The translations under genes and the position numbers were made by a program. Positions 41,367 to 53,367 of a DNA stretch of 64,000 bases are shown in pieces. Each line of letters starts with the position of its first letter. Within the stretch, counting starts at the first letter, position 1. The notes below the pieces were generated by a model, which was not told the origin of the DNA, made no database searches, and saw only the letters and a list, made by a program, of their open reading frames with translations. This stretch comes from Actinomortierella ambigua (Eukaryota > Mortierellomycota > Mortierellomycetes > Mortierellales > Mortierellaceae), in assembly GCA_016098155.1 (NCBI GenBank), contig JAAAJB010000024.1, forward strand, positions 56,357 to 120,356, read 5' to 3'.

Positions 41367-43010
41367 ATGGAATCACTTTCTTCACGCTGGTCAGCGCTGG
41401 TGCTGCCAGTGTCGTTTTTCTGCGCGTGCCTGACCATGACCTTGGCCGGTTCCCTTTACGCCTATTCGCTTTACGCAGCTTCGTTCACCTCCAACCTCAA
41501 ATATACCAACGTGCAGACTTCCATTATCGCTGTTATCGGAGACGGTGGAATTTATGGTGTAGGGCCCTTGACTGGTGCCCTAGCTGACCGTCTAGGTCCA
41601 CGCCCAATGAGCGCCATCGCTGCAGGCTTTCTCGCCCTGGGCTACACCCTCCTATCAATCGGCTACGACCAAGGAAAATCAAAGGTCGCACAGGGTCAAG
41701 AGCCAACGCACTACATGGTCATGGCATTTGCCTTCTTTCTAGCAGGCGTTGGCAGCAGCTGTGGCTACATGGCGGCGTTTACTGCCCTAGCCAAAAACTT
41801 TACGAGGGCTCGTGGCGTCGCCATCGGTATCCCTGTGTCATTCTTTGGTCTATCTGCAGCTATCCTGACGTTGATCGCCCGAACCTTCTTCATGGTCTCA
41901 CCGGCACCAGGGACAGAAGGCAGCGAAACCCCTCCAGGATTAGAACTTGACACGGGACGGTTTCTCCTTTTTCTCGCCGTCGCTGGCGGTCTTGCCAACT
42001 TGGTATCGGCGTTTGGGCTGCGGTTAGTCAAGCCAACGGCAGACGATCAGCCTGTTGTGCACAACAGCCAGCAAGGACAAGAGCAGGAGCACACTGAATC
42101 ATCACCCCTGCTACCAGGGTCTCAAGAAGAGCAACAGCATCAACGACGACGGCCTCAACCTCGACCGGCCATCAGCGGCATGCGCTTCTTCAAGGATCGA
42201 GATGTCCAGATGTTTTCTGTGGTCATGCTATGCATCGTTGGTTCGGGCTTGATGATAATCAACTCCATTGCGTCTATGATTACGACAGTTGCTGCGGGCG
42301 AGCAGGATGGGCACTTTGTTCCTGCGCTCTTTTCGTCCCTCTTGGCTTTTGGCGGCAAAAAGCAAAAGTCATTGGCATCTATCAGAGCGATGCACGTAGC
42401 TGTTATTAGCATTGCAAGCTACACGGGCAGGGTCGTTGCTTCATTGGGCACAGATCTGGCAATTGCGCACCATGGTTCTCATCGCGTCGACGTGCTCCCG
42501 ATCGCTGCAATCACGATGGCCCTGGCTCAACTCGTTGGTATGGTGGCGCCACTGGACTGGCTCATTGTTTGCTCCATGCTTGCTGGGCTCGCGTACGGCA
42601 TGTTCTTTGGCACCGCTGGCACCATAGTGGCTGAGCTCTGGGGGTAAGTTGGGTGAACTTGTGTCATGTCTGATTTCACTCGTCTTGAATGGCTTTCTTG
42701 GGTCAGTTACTGACGTTTCAAAGCCTCTTTACTGGGCCTATCTTCATGATTAATACCAACATGTAGCCAGGAAACCTGCGGACAGAATTGGGGATGGCTC
42801 TCATGGAGCGCCGCTCTCGGCGGTCTGGTCTTCAACGTGTTGTTTGGTACCGTCATGGATGCGCAAGAACCCTCAGATCCCAACGGCCCAGACGGTGTTT
42901 GCCGTGGTCACCACTGCTTCCGCCTGGCTTTGTTGGTCTCATGTGCAGCTTGTCTTGGCGCTGCATGCCTAGGTCTTGTTATTGCTGTGCGACAACGGAA
43001 ACGCGTGTAG
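41367..43010 (+). CDS. MFS transporter, MCH1/nodulin-like family
   Basis: Two exons, 41367-42643 and 42767-43010, give 506 residues with about 12 hydrophobic segments. The N-terminal half has the family pattern SFFCACLTMTLAGSLYAYSLY, GDGGIYGVGPLTGALADRLGPRP and the cytosolic loop ARGVAIGIPVSFFGLSA. A long hydrophilic loop (about residues 230-275, rich in Gln/Glu/Arg) separates the two six-helix bundles. The second half contains SIASYTGRVVASLGTDL. The final exon encodes CGQNWGWLSWSAALGGLVFNVLFG and a last helix ending in basic RQRKRV. Members include yeast Mch1, a vacuolar protein of unknown substrate, so the substrate here is unknown. An in-frame extension upstream to 41013 lacks a plausible signal and is taken as leader; the ATG at 41367 was chosen because the first helix begins at once. 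Confidence 0.88.
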
Positions 43011-44159
43011 AATGATAAACTCGCGTGGGTTATTTAAATAAGAGCTCATCATGGTTCGGCTTTTTTTTATCACATATACCAATAATGACACCTATCCCCT
43101 TGAGAGACTGTACTGTCAAGTGTTTGGCGAAAAAAAAATGATGGGGCACCGGATAGAATTTGAGACGCAGCGGGCCTGTTTGTGCTGTCCATCTTGTGGC
43201 CTTTCCTTGGTCGTTTCGTCGCCTCTCGACCCTTCCAGCTCGCTGATGTATCCACAGAATACTTCCCACTTCCTCTATGAAAATGAGAATAGCGAGGTGG
43301 AGCGTCGTTCTTCGCTATCATCCATGGTCCAATAGCAAAGAGTAAAAAAAATTCTTCAAACACATGTTTTTTTTTTTTGGGGGGGGGGGTCTGAAAAGAC
43401 CCAAGGCAACACTCAGGACGTGGTGGACATTGCCCGTTCAGTCGAAAGAACACACAGTGTAAATACAGAACCACAGTTTCAAACAGCGAGGAAACTTGAC
43501 AGCTGAGAATATATTGAAATTTCTGCCATGGCTAGTGAGGTGGTGGCGAGCGTCGCCGAAGCCCTTAGCGAGAAGAACCTCGCGCCGAGCACCTGTGTAT
43601 CTAGCCCTCCTTGCTGGCGCCTCTGCGCCTCTGCGCAACACCCATACCTTCAACGGCGTCACCCGCAACTTCAGGTCCTGCGTAATCTCCGTCTTGGTGT
43701 ATGTGCCTGCCACACTTATGGTGTGAGAGCGGCCGCGAAGTGTGTCCATGTTTGTGTGATTGTTGGCCATTGCAAATTTGAATGCAGGCTATGAAAGAGA
43801 GTAAACCTGGCGAAGGCTGTCGATTGTACCATGCATTTTAAAAGGCGTATACGTTCACACTCTCGCTCTGTCCACCACTCACCAAGTTATGCAGGGTGGC
43901 GTGCAGGAGAGGGTCATATCGCCCCATGTGGATACAATAAGACCCACACGTTAGGGTTAGGCCTGATATTTTGAATAATAAGTAGGACGACTGTGTGTGT
44001 GCCTCTTCATACTTTTTCTCAAATGACAGAGGTCGCCATCGCCATTGACTGGGCAAGAACTATGCCTTTTGACCTACATGCGTCTAGGACACGCGAAAAA
44101 AAAAAGAGTAAATCATCTCTATTTTGTTTATTTTACAAGGGGGATAGGGCAGATTACTC
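43011..44159. other. Intergenic region between the transporter and the phosphatase gene
   Basis: 1.15 kb tail-to-tail spacer. It contains a T10-G12 homopolymer junction (about 43368-43390) and a telomere-like hexamer pair near 43951. A 110-residue open frame on the minus strand (43438-43770) is rich in Arg/Thr and matches no family I recognise; an overlapping plus-strand frame is equally open, so neither is annotated as a gene. Confidence 0.5.
43951..43961 (+). repeat. Short telomere-like motif, TTAGGGTTAGG
   Basis: Almost two copies of the TTAGGG repeat used at most fungal telomeres, inside an otherwise unique intergenic region. A single related TTAGGG lies near 44235 inside the PUDP gene. 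Confidence 0.6.
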
Positions 44160-45468
44160 TCACCACGGAGGAAGACCAAAAAAGGCTGGATCGAATTCCT
44201 CCAACGAGTCGATCTTAAGGGCAGGGCCTTCAAGGTTAGGGTAAAGGCGGGCAATGTTCTCGTCAGGGACCCAAAGGACAGGCATGCTGGCATTGACACC
44301 AGCCTGCACACCAATAGGCGAGTCCTCAAAGACTAGGCAGTTTTCGTTTTGGATATTCTGATGGCCAAAGCGCTCCGCAAGACGATCGCGTGCGACGTAA
44401 AAAATGTCAGGGTTGGGCTTGCCCTTGTGAATTGCAGGATCGTCACCACACACAATCACATCAAAGAGGGAAAAGAGATCCTGGTTGTTCTGAGACTTGA
44501 GGTCAAAGTTCTTCTTGAACGACGAGGTCGCAACCTGAGATAAGCGTAATATCGAATGTCCAGCAAAAGGCAAAGAGAAATAGGCGTGAGTATCCAGGGT
44601 CTCAAGAGCCCAGTCGCTTGCCATCAGGTTCCACCCAATTGTCAATCGAACAAACAAAAGAATAGCGTACAGCAATGGGAATGTTGTTCTCCTTGAGGTG
44701 TTTGATCAGGCGCTAAATGACGGTTCAAAACAACAAAAAAGCAGTAATCAATATCACATCAGCTGATTGTGTTAGTTACTAGTCAATTGGTGGCAAGCAA
44801 ATACAAATCTGATCCAGTACATACCATGACGCCCGGCAACGGCTTGCAATGGGGGAACCGCTCAAGCTGCAAAAGGTGGCGCTCGTGGAGATACTCCTCT
44901 GGAGTCATGTCTGCTCCTGACTCTTTCACGATGATCTGAGCGGACTACACAAAGGGGAGTGGGTGGTATAAGGTGGCATGAGTAAAAAAATCAAATAGCA
45001 TGTTTCTCTTTTCCCCGCGATGTGAACAAAGTTGGCATGGGAAAGAAAGTGGGCCAGATTCTCGGAGTTTAACAAGACTCAAATTAGTGCAGTTTGCCCT
45101 CCGTACCTCCAACTCGCGGCGGCCCATGACCTTTGCTTTGAGCTCAAAGTCATACGTCTTGCCAAAGCGCGCAAGGATTTCTGCTGCAGGTGTTTGAGAG
45201 TAGATTGTTTCCACGAAGGAGAGAGAGATAGAGAAGTGCGAGTGTGTGCAAGAGAGAGAGAGAGAGAGAGAGGGAGCGTTGGCTTGTCAGCTAATTTTCA
45301 TGCCACGTAGCAAGAATACTTGGTATGTCATGGGCATTTCTGGTTTTGCCACTCACATGTGATCTCGGTGTAGAGGGTCTCTGTATTAATCAGCAAGCCA
45401 TCCATGTCGAAGATGCAGTGGGTGATCTTGTGCGCAGGGGCAGAGGGCTCTTCAGTCGACTTCGCCAT
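44160..45468 (-). CDS. PUDP: HAD-family phosphatase, pseudouridine-5'-phosphatase (HDHD1) type
   Basis: Five exons, 45468-45357, 45183-45107, 44944-44825, 44712-44671 and 44534-44160, give 241 residues. HAD motif I is HCIFDMDGLLINTE with nucleophile D21 and acid/base D23. The cap domain reads LKAKVMGRRELESAQII. Motif II is ATSSFKKNFDLK, motif III has the Lys of HKGKPNPDIF, and motif IV is CLVFEDSPIGVQAG. Spacing matches human HDHD1/PUDP residue for residue around exon 2, including the ending FDPAFFGLPPW. The enzyme dephosphorylates small phospho-metabolites; pseudouridine-5'-phosphate is the known substrate in humans, but close fungal relatives act on other sugar phosphates, so substrate is inferred. 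Intron 1 ends in a tandem acceptor CAGCAG. The gene is head-to-head with NUP98. Confidence 0.92.
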
Positions 45469-45886
45469 GGCTGACTAATTGTACCGAGGGAAAAGGGCAA
45501 AGTTGTGTGCGGGGTAAGGAGAGAGAGAGAGAAAGAGAGAGGAGACCCGAGGGCGCGGTTCTTAACAAAAGTCGAAAATGGGATCGGGTCTGGCGAAAAT
45601 GCAAAAAAAAAAATTGTCTGTGACGTTGATTGCGCCTCCCAAGCAAGGAGCATATATTGTTCGTTGTCGTGTTGTGCAGCTCCTCCTCCTCCACCCACCT
45701 CTTTTTCCTCTCCACGCCCCTCCCACCCCAATCCTCCTCCTTGCTGGGTCCTTTACACATTTTCACTGTTTTACCCTTTTTCTTTTGGTTCATTCTCTCT
45801 GTAGAATCAATCTTACCCTTCTCGTTCCTTTCTGCGGCTTCTTTGATTCAATTTATTCATTGGCACTTAATCTCAAATCTCACGCA
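45469..45886. promoter_or_regulatory. Divergent promoter between PUDP and NUP98-NUP96
   Basis: A 418-bp head-to-head spacer. A GA tract (about 45520-45541) is close to the PUDP side; an A10 run is near 45604; a long C/T-rich stretch (about 45679-45745) leads toward the NUP98 start. No named motif is assigned. Confidence 0.4.
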
Positions 45887-48800
45887 ATGTTCTCTGGCGG
45901 ATTCGGTCAACAGCAGCAACCGTCTGGCTTTGGCGCTCCTGCTCAGCAGTCGGGTTTTGGATCAGGTATGCTGTGCTTTTTGCCATGTTTGATGCACATG
46001 TGGTTGATTTTTACGCGCTCTTGCTAATGTAATTAATGTATTTCTGTGATTGTCTCCATTTAGGTACATTTAACCAACCCGCGTTTGGCGCTGGTTCCAG
46101 CACAGCCGGAGGATTCGGTAGCTTCGGCACCACATCGACTTCTACCGGATTCGGTGGTGCCCAACCCAGTGGCGGCGGCTTTGGTTCCACAGGTGTGTAG
46201 TTGTCTTCATCCGACTCCTGCTCATACTATCAGCGGTCAGCCTACAAGACCACGTTGGACTAACCACGACCTTTTTTTTTTCTTCAATCTAGCAGGTGGC
46301 GGAGGCTTTGGCTCCACAGGCGGCTTTGGTGCTCAGGCCCAGACCCAACAGCCAGGATTCGGCAGCACAGGATTCGGCGCTGGTAAGATAATTATTCATC
46401 GAAAATTGCCGACCTGTAATGCGCATATCCGTGTAGTTGTCCAATCCACGAAACGCGCCACTTACCGTCTTGTCCTCTTCACTCTCACTTTTCAGCTCCT
46501 ACCTCGCAACCATCGACAGGCTTTGGAGGTTTCGGTACGGGAAATCAGAACGAACCCTTGCATTTTTCCACGAACAGACCTTGCAGCTTTCTAATGCATC
46601 TTTGTCTTTGCTCTTTCTTACACTGTTCAACTAACAATAGGTCAATCGTCTGGCGCTAGTGCATTTGGAGGCACGTCAGGATTTGGCGCCAAGCCCACCA
46701 CTGGCTTTGGTGCCGCTCCTACTGGCTTTGGTGCCGCCCCTGCTACTACTGGATTTGGAGGTAAGTCTTTGGTTGATCAATCACTCGACGAGATGTCCCG
46801 CGTGCATGATCGATGGCCAGCGATCGGCAGTCGTTGGTCTTGACGGTGGTTCAAAGGCGATAGATTGTTACAAACATTGGATTATTTTACTCTTGGATAA
46901 CTGATCTAACACTTTGCACCATGGTTGCTAAATAGGTGCACCGGCGGGCGGATTTGGAGCTCCTGGTGGAATGATTGGTGGTCAGGCTCAGGCTGTTTCT
47001 GGCACAGCGAACCCGGCTTTCTCTGCTTATACGGAGAAGGACCCTGTGTCTGGCCAGACTAGCCAGTATCAGAGTATCACAGCAATGCCCGCTTATCGCA
47101 ACTACTCCTTTGAGGAGCTTCGTCTTCAAGATTACCAGCAAAACCGCAAGTTTGCAGGACAGGGCGGTGGCTTCGGTGCACCCTCTGCCTTTGGACAACA
47201 GCCAGCTCAAACAGGGTTTGGTTCGACGCAACCCGCCACTGGATTTGGGGCGCCAGCAACGACCGGCTTTGGAGGCGCCTCGACTGGCTTTGGCGCTGGT
47301 ACTGGAGGATTTGGAGCAACCGGTACTACTGGATTTGGTGCCCAAGCGCCTGCGACTGGTAAGTGAATAGCCTCTTTTCTTGTCCATCCGTCTATGAAAG
47401 TCCCTGCCCAAACCTATCATACTCACATTCCTATTCCTTTGTACAATTCTTCAGGTGGCTTTGGCCAGCAACCTCAGCAACAGACCACTGGCTTTGGACT
47501 AGGGGCTACAGCTGGCTTTGGCGCGACGGGTACCACAGGCGGCTTTGGCACCACTACCCCTGGCACAACGGGATTTGGAGGCACCACTGGATTCGGCGCC
47601 ACTGCAGCTAAGCCTGCGTTTGGTGGATTTGGCGCAACTGCCACTAGTCAGCCAGCTACCGGCGGCTTTGGCGCGACGGGTGGCCTCGGCGCACCAGGCG
47701 GTCAGACCACTTCGCTCTTTGGACAGACCGCTCCTGCCGCGGGAACCACCTCGCTTTTCGGTTCAGCACCTGCAACGACGACACCTGCCTTTGGTGGATT
47801 TGGAACATCTGGAGCCAATGCTACACCTGCCTCGACGGCTACACCCTTTGGCGCCGCTCCCGGTGGCGGTCTGTTTGGCAATGCAGCCAAGCCCGCCACA
47901 GGCACTGGGCTTTTTGGTGCTGCAGCCACTTCAGCTCCGGCGACAAGCGCTCCTGCGTTTGGGTTTGGTAACACCACCGCCACCGGTGCTCCCGGAGGAT
48001 TGTTTGGCTCTACAACCACTGCAACTGCGACACCCTTTGGTGCTACCCCGGGCGCGGGTACTTCGCTATTCGGCACCAATCCTGCTACCTCGCAGGCCTC
48101 TACGACACCCTTCGGCGCACCAACGGGAACGAGCCTGTTTGGTGCCAAACCTACTACTGGCGGAGGGCTCTTTGGCACAACACCCGCCGCACCACTTGGC
48201 GGCACCTCGACTTTTGGTGCAGGCAATACTCAGCCCACCTCGCTCTTTGGCACTGGAGGCGGCTTCGGCTCTGGCTTTGGCGCTAGTACCGCAGGCAACT
48301 CCTCATTGTTTGGCGCTTCGACGAACACGGCTCCTCAGCAGCCCTCGCTTGTGGCGTCGATTAACCAAAACATCTACGGCTCGAACCCACTCTTCCAGCG
48401 TGAATCAACCACGTCGGCTGCCGAGAAGCCTCAGCCGGCAGTCATCAGTCGCCCCGAGCCGCAGGAGAAGCTGCCTGCCTTCCTCCCACCTATGCGCTTC
48501 AGCCCCCGCCATACACAGATTCGATTGCGCCCTTCGTCGAGCGCTACCTTCGCTTCAAGCATGTCCTCCCTCGGTAGCCAGGACAAGAACAAGAAGAGCT
48601 TGCTGCTACTTGACGGCATCAATGACGATCCCAACTTTACAACCGATGCTTACTCGTCGCGCCGTAGTGTCAAGACGCTGAGCATGAAGCCTCGTAGCCA
48701 GGATTCATTTGCTGGTGATGGTGACAAGTCTGCCGCCGCTACTGGTGACTCGCACCGTGTGACTTTCAGCTCGTCGTTGGAGTCTGATGCTCTGTCTTCA

Positions 48801-51800
48801 GTGGCCAAGTCGTCGAACAACGCGTCTGCGAACGTTGCGGGTACCTCGTCGACAACTCCCGGATTTTCGTCTTCCATTGCTACACGCGAATCTCGACCAT
48901 CGACCCATCCCTTCGCGACCTCGCTGTCACAGGCAGCTGTAGACTTGGGAGCCTCGACCTCGGACAGTATGGAGGATGGCGAGTATTGGATGAGCCCTTC
49001 ACTCGCAGAGTTGCAAAAGATGAGCCGCGAGGCACTCAAGAAGGTGGAGAACTTTAAGGTCGGCAACCCAAAGTGGGGCAGCGTCAGCTTTAGTGCACCT
49101 GTCGATCTGACGGGTATCAACCTCAACGACATCTGCGGTAAGCTTGTCAAGTTTAGCAGCAAGTCTTGCACCGTCTACCCTGATGAGAGCATCAAGCCCC
49201 CTCGTGGTCAAGGTATGAACGTGCCTGCCATCATTACGCTCGGCCACTGTTGGCCCCTCGACAAAGCGACGCGTGAACCCATCAAGGCTCCCGTTGGCTC
49301 GACAGTGTACAACCAGCACGTGAAGCGCCTCAAGAACCGTCCTGAGACCAAGTTTGTCGACTATGAAGCTGAGGATGGTCAGTGGGTCTTCCGCGTGGAC
49401 CACTTTTCCCGCTATGGCTTGGATGATGATGATGATGAGGAGGAAGCCACCTCCGTCAACACGGCTGGCAATCGCCCATTGTCGTCGTCGTCGCGGGACC
49501 ATCGCGCAGCTACCACCACGGCCACCGTCACCACTCATCGCGACACCCCTGTAGCTCGTCAGCGCAAGAATATCATGCAAGCTTACCTTTTTGAGGACGA
49601 GCCTGTGAGCCCCACTGTCCCTCGCACCAAGCGCTCGAGCGTTTGGTCATCGACGTCCTCTACCAGCTCGGAGGATGACACCAAACAGTCAACTCGGCAG
49701 CAGCAGCATCGCGCGGGTAGACCTGGTGCCGAGGTAAGCATGGATCGACTGTGAGAGAAGTGAGAATCGGCAACAGTCAAATCCCCTTTTTCACTCCAGC
49801 ACTTATCTTTATCCATCCAAGCAATGCTGTTAAGAGGATCAGTTGCTCGTATGGCGTTTCCCTTTGCTCTTTGGGAGGCATTTACCCCCATCGTTGCTTT
49901 TTTCACTTTCCCCTCACCTCAGACTACTCACTCTCGAAGAGATCATTCAATCCTCGACAAACTGTGAATAAACTGCTTACGTTTCTACCGTCTTTCTCTT
50001 TTTTCTTTCTTTCTTTCTTTCTCTCTTTATCTCGATTTATTATCATCGTATCATTTGTATCACCAATTTCGGCCTGCTTTCGAAAATAGACTCGTCCGTC
50101 GTTCCAGCACGAGGTTGAGCGTTCAGCGACATCTTTTCAGGCACCGCACCCTCGCAAGTTTACACGGATTCAGTATGACCACTCACTGCTCTCGCGTAAG
50201 GGACCATTGCTTGCTGATGCAGGACTGATGATGGGTCGCTCGTTTCGCGTTGGATGGGGACCGCAAGGAACAATGGCCATTAATGGCAGGATTGTAGGAT
50301 TCAGCCAGGTGTCTGAAAGTGTCGCAAAGGCGGACTCATTGACGACCCATCTGGACAAGGAGAGCGCCTCCGCCTCAAAGGTTCTGATCGTAAAGTTGCG
50401 CACAGTGGCTGATAAGGAGAGGCGCGAAGTTGCACGCCACTTGGCTACGCTTCATGCCCAGTTGAAGCACACGGATATCGACTATGAGCACGCGGAGGAT
50501 GAAGGCAATGATGGACCTGTGGCCGTGATTGCACAGGGTGTCTCGTTTACTGACATGCTGACTGGCATCCAACAGATTGGAAACAACAATATCTCTGCAG
50601 AGGAGATGTATATGTGGGTCTTGGGCCAGACACTCTTTGACGAGCAACCTGTTCCTGAAGATTTTAAGCTCTGGTCGACTGGAGCACAGCACGAGTTTGA
50701 GAAGCGAGGCCGACGTGAGCGATTCAGTGTTTGGCTGTCTTCAATCATCAAGCAGGATATCGACGAGATTCTCTCAAAGCTGAAGTTGACCATGTCGTCC
50801 AAGGAGGCAGCGGCAGCCTCGGTGTTCCCATTGTTGGCGTCCAATCGCCGTACTGAGGCAACAGCTGCTGCCATCCACGCAGGGAACCATCGCCTGGCAT
50901 CACTCATTTCACAAACAACACGTGGATCAAGCTCGCTACTAGGTGTTGCCGAGCAACTGGCTTTGTACAAGAAGGCGCACCATGGACAGACCAATCAAAA
51001 CTATTGTAAAGTGCTTTCTTTGTTGAGTGGCCAGATCGAATCTGAATCGTCGTCGTTGGGGTCGGTGTTGGAAGGTCTGGATTGGCGCAGGACGCTTGGC
51101 TTGTACCTCTGGTTCAAACAGTCGGCTGGCGGGCAGCTCAGGGAAGCCCTCGACCAATATACTCTTGCTTGTTCATCGATGGACCAGAGGACAGCTCCGC
51201 CCTTGCCGTGGTATCAACAGCGACACAAACGCTCGGCATGGAATACGCAAAAGTTTCCTCATGCTTACGACATTCTCTTTGAACTGACGGCACTCATGGT
51301 TTCACCATCCCGCCCATTGGAATGTGTGCTGCAGCCCCTGGGATTCAGCCCAAGCCCTCTGGACTATCGCCTGAGCTGGCACCTTTATCAGCTGCTCGGT
51401 CACTCACTGAACGTGGGCAGCTTTGGTACGTCATCTCAAGGCGCTGACAAGCTTTCTCAGGATTTCATGTTCCAGCTCGAGTCCTTGGGCTTGTGGGAAT
51501 GGGCAGTGTTTGTAGCACTGCACGTTCAGGACGCCGGTCTGCGCAAGTCGTCGATTCTCGCACTCTTGGCGCGACATGTTCAGCCGTATGAGGACAAGAA
51601 GCTCACGCAGGTGTCCAAGACGGGCAGTCGGTTTGCCACATTGCCCTCGGCAACAGAGCAGGATTCCAAGGATAACTTCCTTGTCAAGGAACTCAAGATT
51701 CCGGCAGAGTGGCTGTGGGAAGCCCGTGCTTTGCGCGCCAAGTACGACGGCCGCATCGCTCAACAGGTGTACGCTTTGCTGCGCGCCGGTGAGCACGAGC

Positions 51801-52533
51801 AAGGTCACAAGCTGATCGTATCGACCCTGGCACCAATGTGCATTGTGCAGGGTGACCTCTCGACTCTGGCGCAGCTGTTGGATAGTGTTGACCGGACCAA
51901 GGTGAAGGACTGGGAGTATGGCGGCAACGTTTACAAGCGTTATTTGGACTGTTGCTCGGACTCTGAAGGATTCAACGTCGTGGGTCTGATGACTGCCGAA
52001 CAACAGAGGCAGAAGCAGCATCACCACAACAGCCACCACCACCACCACCAACAACAATCTGGTATGTCCTCTGCGCCACGCCGAGTTTCGTATGCGAGCG
52101 ATTTGGTGCGCAAGACAGATGTCCACCGTCTCAAGCAGGAGCTGCAGGCGCTGCTTTCCCGACTGCCAGCCTTGCTGACCTACCAGGAATCCAATGGACG
52201 TTATGGCGAGTGTGGTGACGAAGAAGCCCGCGTTATGCACGAAGTGTGTGTTTCCGAGATGACGTCCAAAGTTACGGCTTTGCTCGATCTTCTTGAGGAG
52301 GTATGTTGTACCTTTTTTTGAGGATGAACATTGATTACCCTGCTCCTTTTTTCGTCCCTCCCTTTTTTTTTTTGAATTCTTCTATCAGTGCACTCACCTT
52401 TAAATTTTCCTCTCAATTCTGATAGGAGTCGAATGATAGTGAGATGACTCCTGCGATGTCAGACGATCAGCGGATGCTGGCTCTTCAAAAGTTGGCGAAC
52501 GACAACTTTGACCACATTTTATCCGCATACTAG
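45887..52533 (+). CDS. NUP98: NUP98-NUP96 nucleoporin precursor with autoproteolytic site
   Basis: Nuclear-pore precursor that cleaves itself into an FG nucleoporin and a Y-complex scaffold. Nine exons: 45887-45965, 46064-46192, 46293-46382, 46496-46534, 46641-46760, 46936-47358, 47455-49733, 50090-52300, 52426-52533; 1,825 residues. The N-terminus is GFG repeats. A GLEBS motif (about 173-223: ITAMPAYRNYSFEELRLQDYQ) for Gle2/Rae1 binding follows. Then come GLFG-like FG repeats (LFG, GFG) and the autoproteolytic domain from about residue 803 (EYWMSPSLAELQKMS) with the cleavage motif HFSRYG; scission is expected between F944 and S945. The NUP96 part begins with an acidic linker and shows YDHSLLSRKGPLLADAGLMMGRSFRVGWGP, followed by a helical scaffold with a His/Gln run near the end. 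Exon 3 has two adjacent acceptors (TAGCAG). Confidence 0.95.
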
Positions 52534-52911
52534 GCAGGCGATCATTAAAGCAAACTATGCATGTCACCATCGCACATTGTTCACAACGTTCTGAGACATC
52601 CATGATTTTTTTTTATGTAACGGGGGAAAGTCGGGGAGGCTTTGTGACTACTGTACAGCTGGATCCCGAAGCAAGCTCGACCAGGCAGATTAGGCGCTCC
52701 TGACCCAAATTTAAATCGCTGCTTTCATTGTGCCAAGGGTGTACTGAAGACGATCAGGATAGATGTTCGTGACAAACACGGATGGCGCCGTTCATATGAA
52801 AACCCCCTTGCCATCGTTTGCATGCCCAATGAGACACGTACAATACAGTGATATTGTTCGATGCAAGCCATAAAAATACTTGCAAATGATGTACGAATGG
52901 TTTATTGAAAA

Positions 52912-53367
52912 TTAGACGGGGAGGCAGCTCCAGTATTCGGCCGAGCCTAGGGTGCGAGTTCCCTTGGAAACGGATGGTTTGCCGAGTTTAAAGAGTCGAT
53001 TAGCGTAGTGCAGTGTAGCGTCATTGTCACCACGGAAGGTGATGCAGAATTGTCCATCTTCCGAGCACTGCTCGCCAATCTTCGTCCAGTTGTTTTTGCC
53101 ATCGGCGGTCTGGTAGTAGAAGGTCTTGTCATAATGACCGCGGACAGTCAACGTCATCTGGCCGACCATGAGATGTGTGGTTTTGCAAGCCTTTCTGTAG
53201 CAGAACTCATCCCACTGCTCCTCGTAAGTAACCTTGATGGTAGATGGGCGACATGCCTGAGCGATGGGCACATGAGTCAGGGCAACAAAGGCAACAGCAA
53301 CCTTGAGGCATTGCTTGAGGCTCCAAGAGGACGATGACTGTGGCTTTCGGTGAGTAGGAGTCGACAT
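52912..53367 (-). CDS. Small secreted protein with six mature cysteines, unknown family
   Basis: Single open frame of 151 residues from the ATG at 53367. A hydrophobic signal segment (LKVAVAFVALTHVPIAQA) lies after a basic/Ser-rich N-region of about 20 residues. Predicted cleavage near residue 38 leaves six Cys (39, 56, 61, 101, 108, 148), enough for three disulfides. The mature part contains KTFYYQTADGKNNWTKIGEQC, with aromatic and Gly residues suggesting a beta-rich fold. I do not recognise the family. A TTTCTCAG sequence directly before the ATG could be the acceptor of a 5' UTR intron. A longer frame starting at 53445 would bury the signal peptide and is not preferred. Convergent with NUP98. 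Confidence 0.65.
   Translation of the reverse strand: MSTPTHRKPQSSSSWSLKQCLKVAVAFVALTHVPIAQACRPSTIKVTYEEQWDEFCYRKACKTTHLMVGQMTLTVRGHYDKTFYYQTADGKNNWTKIGEQCSEDGQFCITFRGDNDATLHYANRLFKLGKPSVSKGTRTLGSAEYWSCLPV

Noticed and set aside
43438..43770. 110-residue minus-strand frame
   Set aside because: Overlapping frames on the opposite strand are equally open, and nothing in it matches a known family; kept only as a remark.
51431..52240. 269-residue minus-strand frame
   Set aside because: Shadow of the NUP96 exon; the sense frame has family motifs and a continuous exon.
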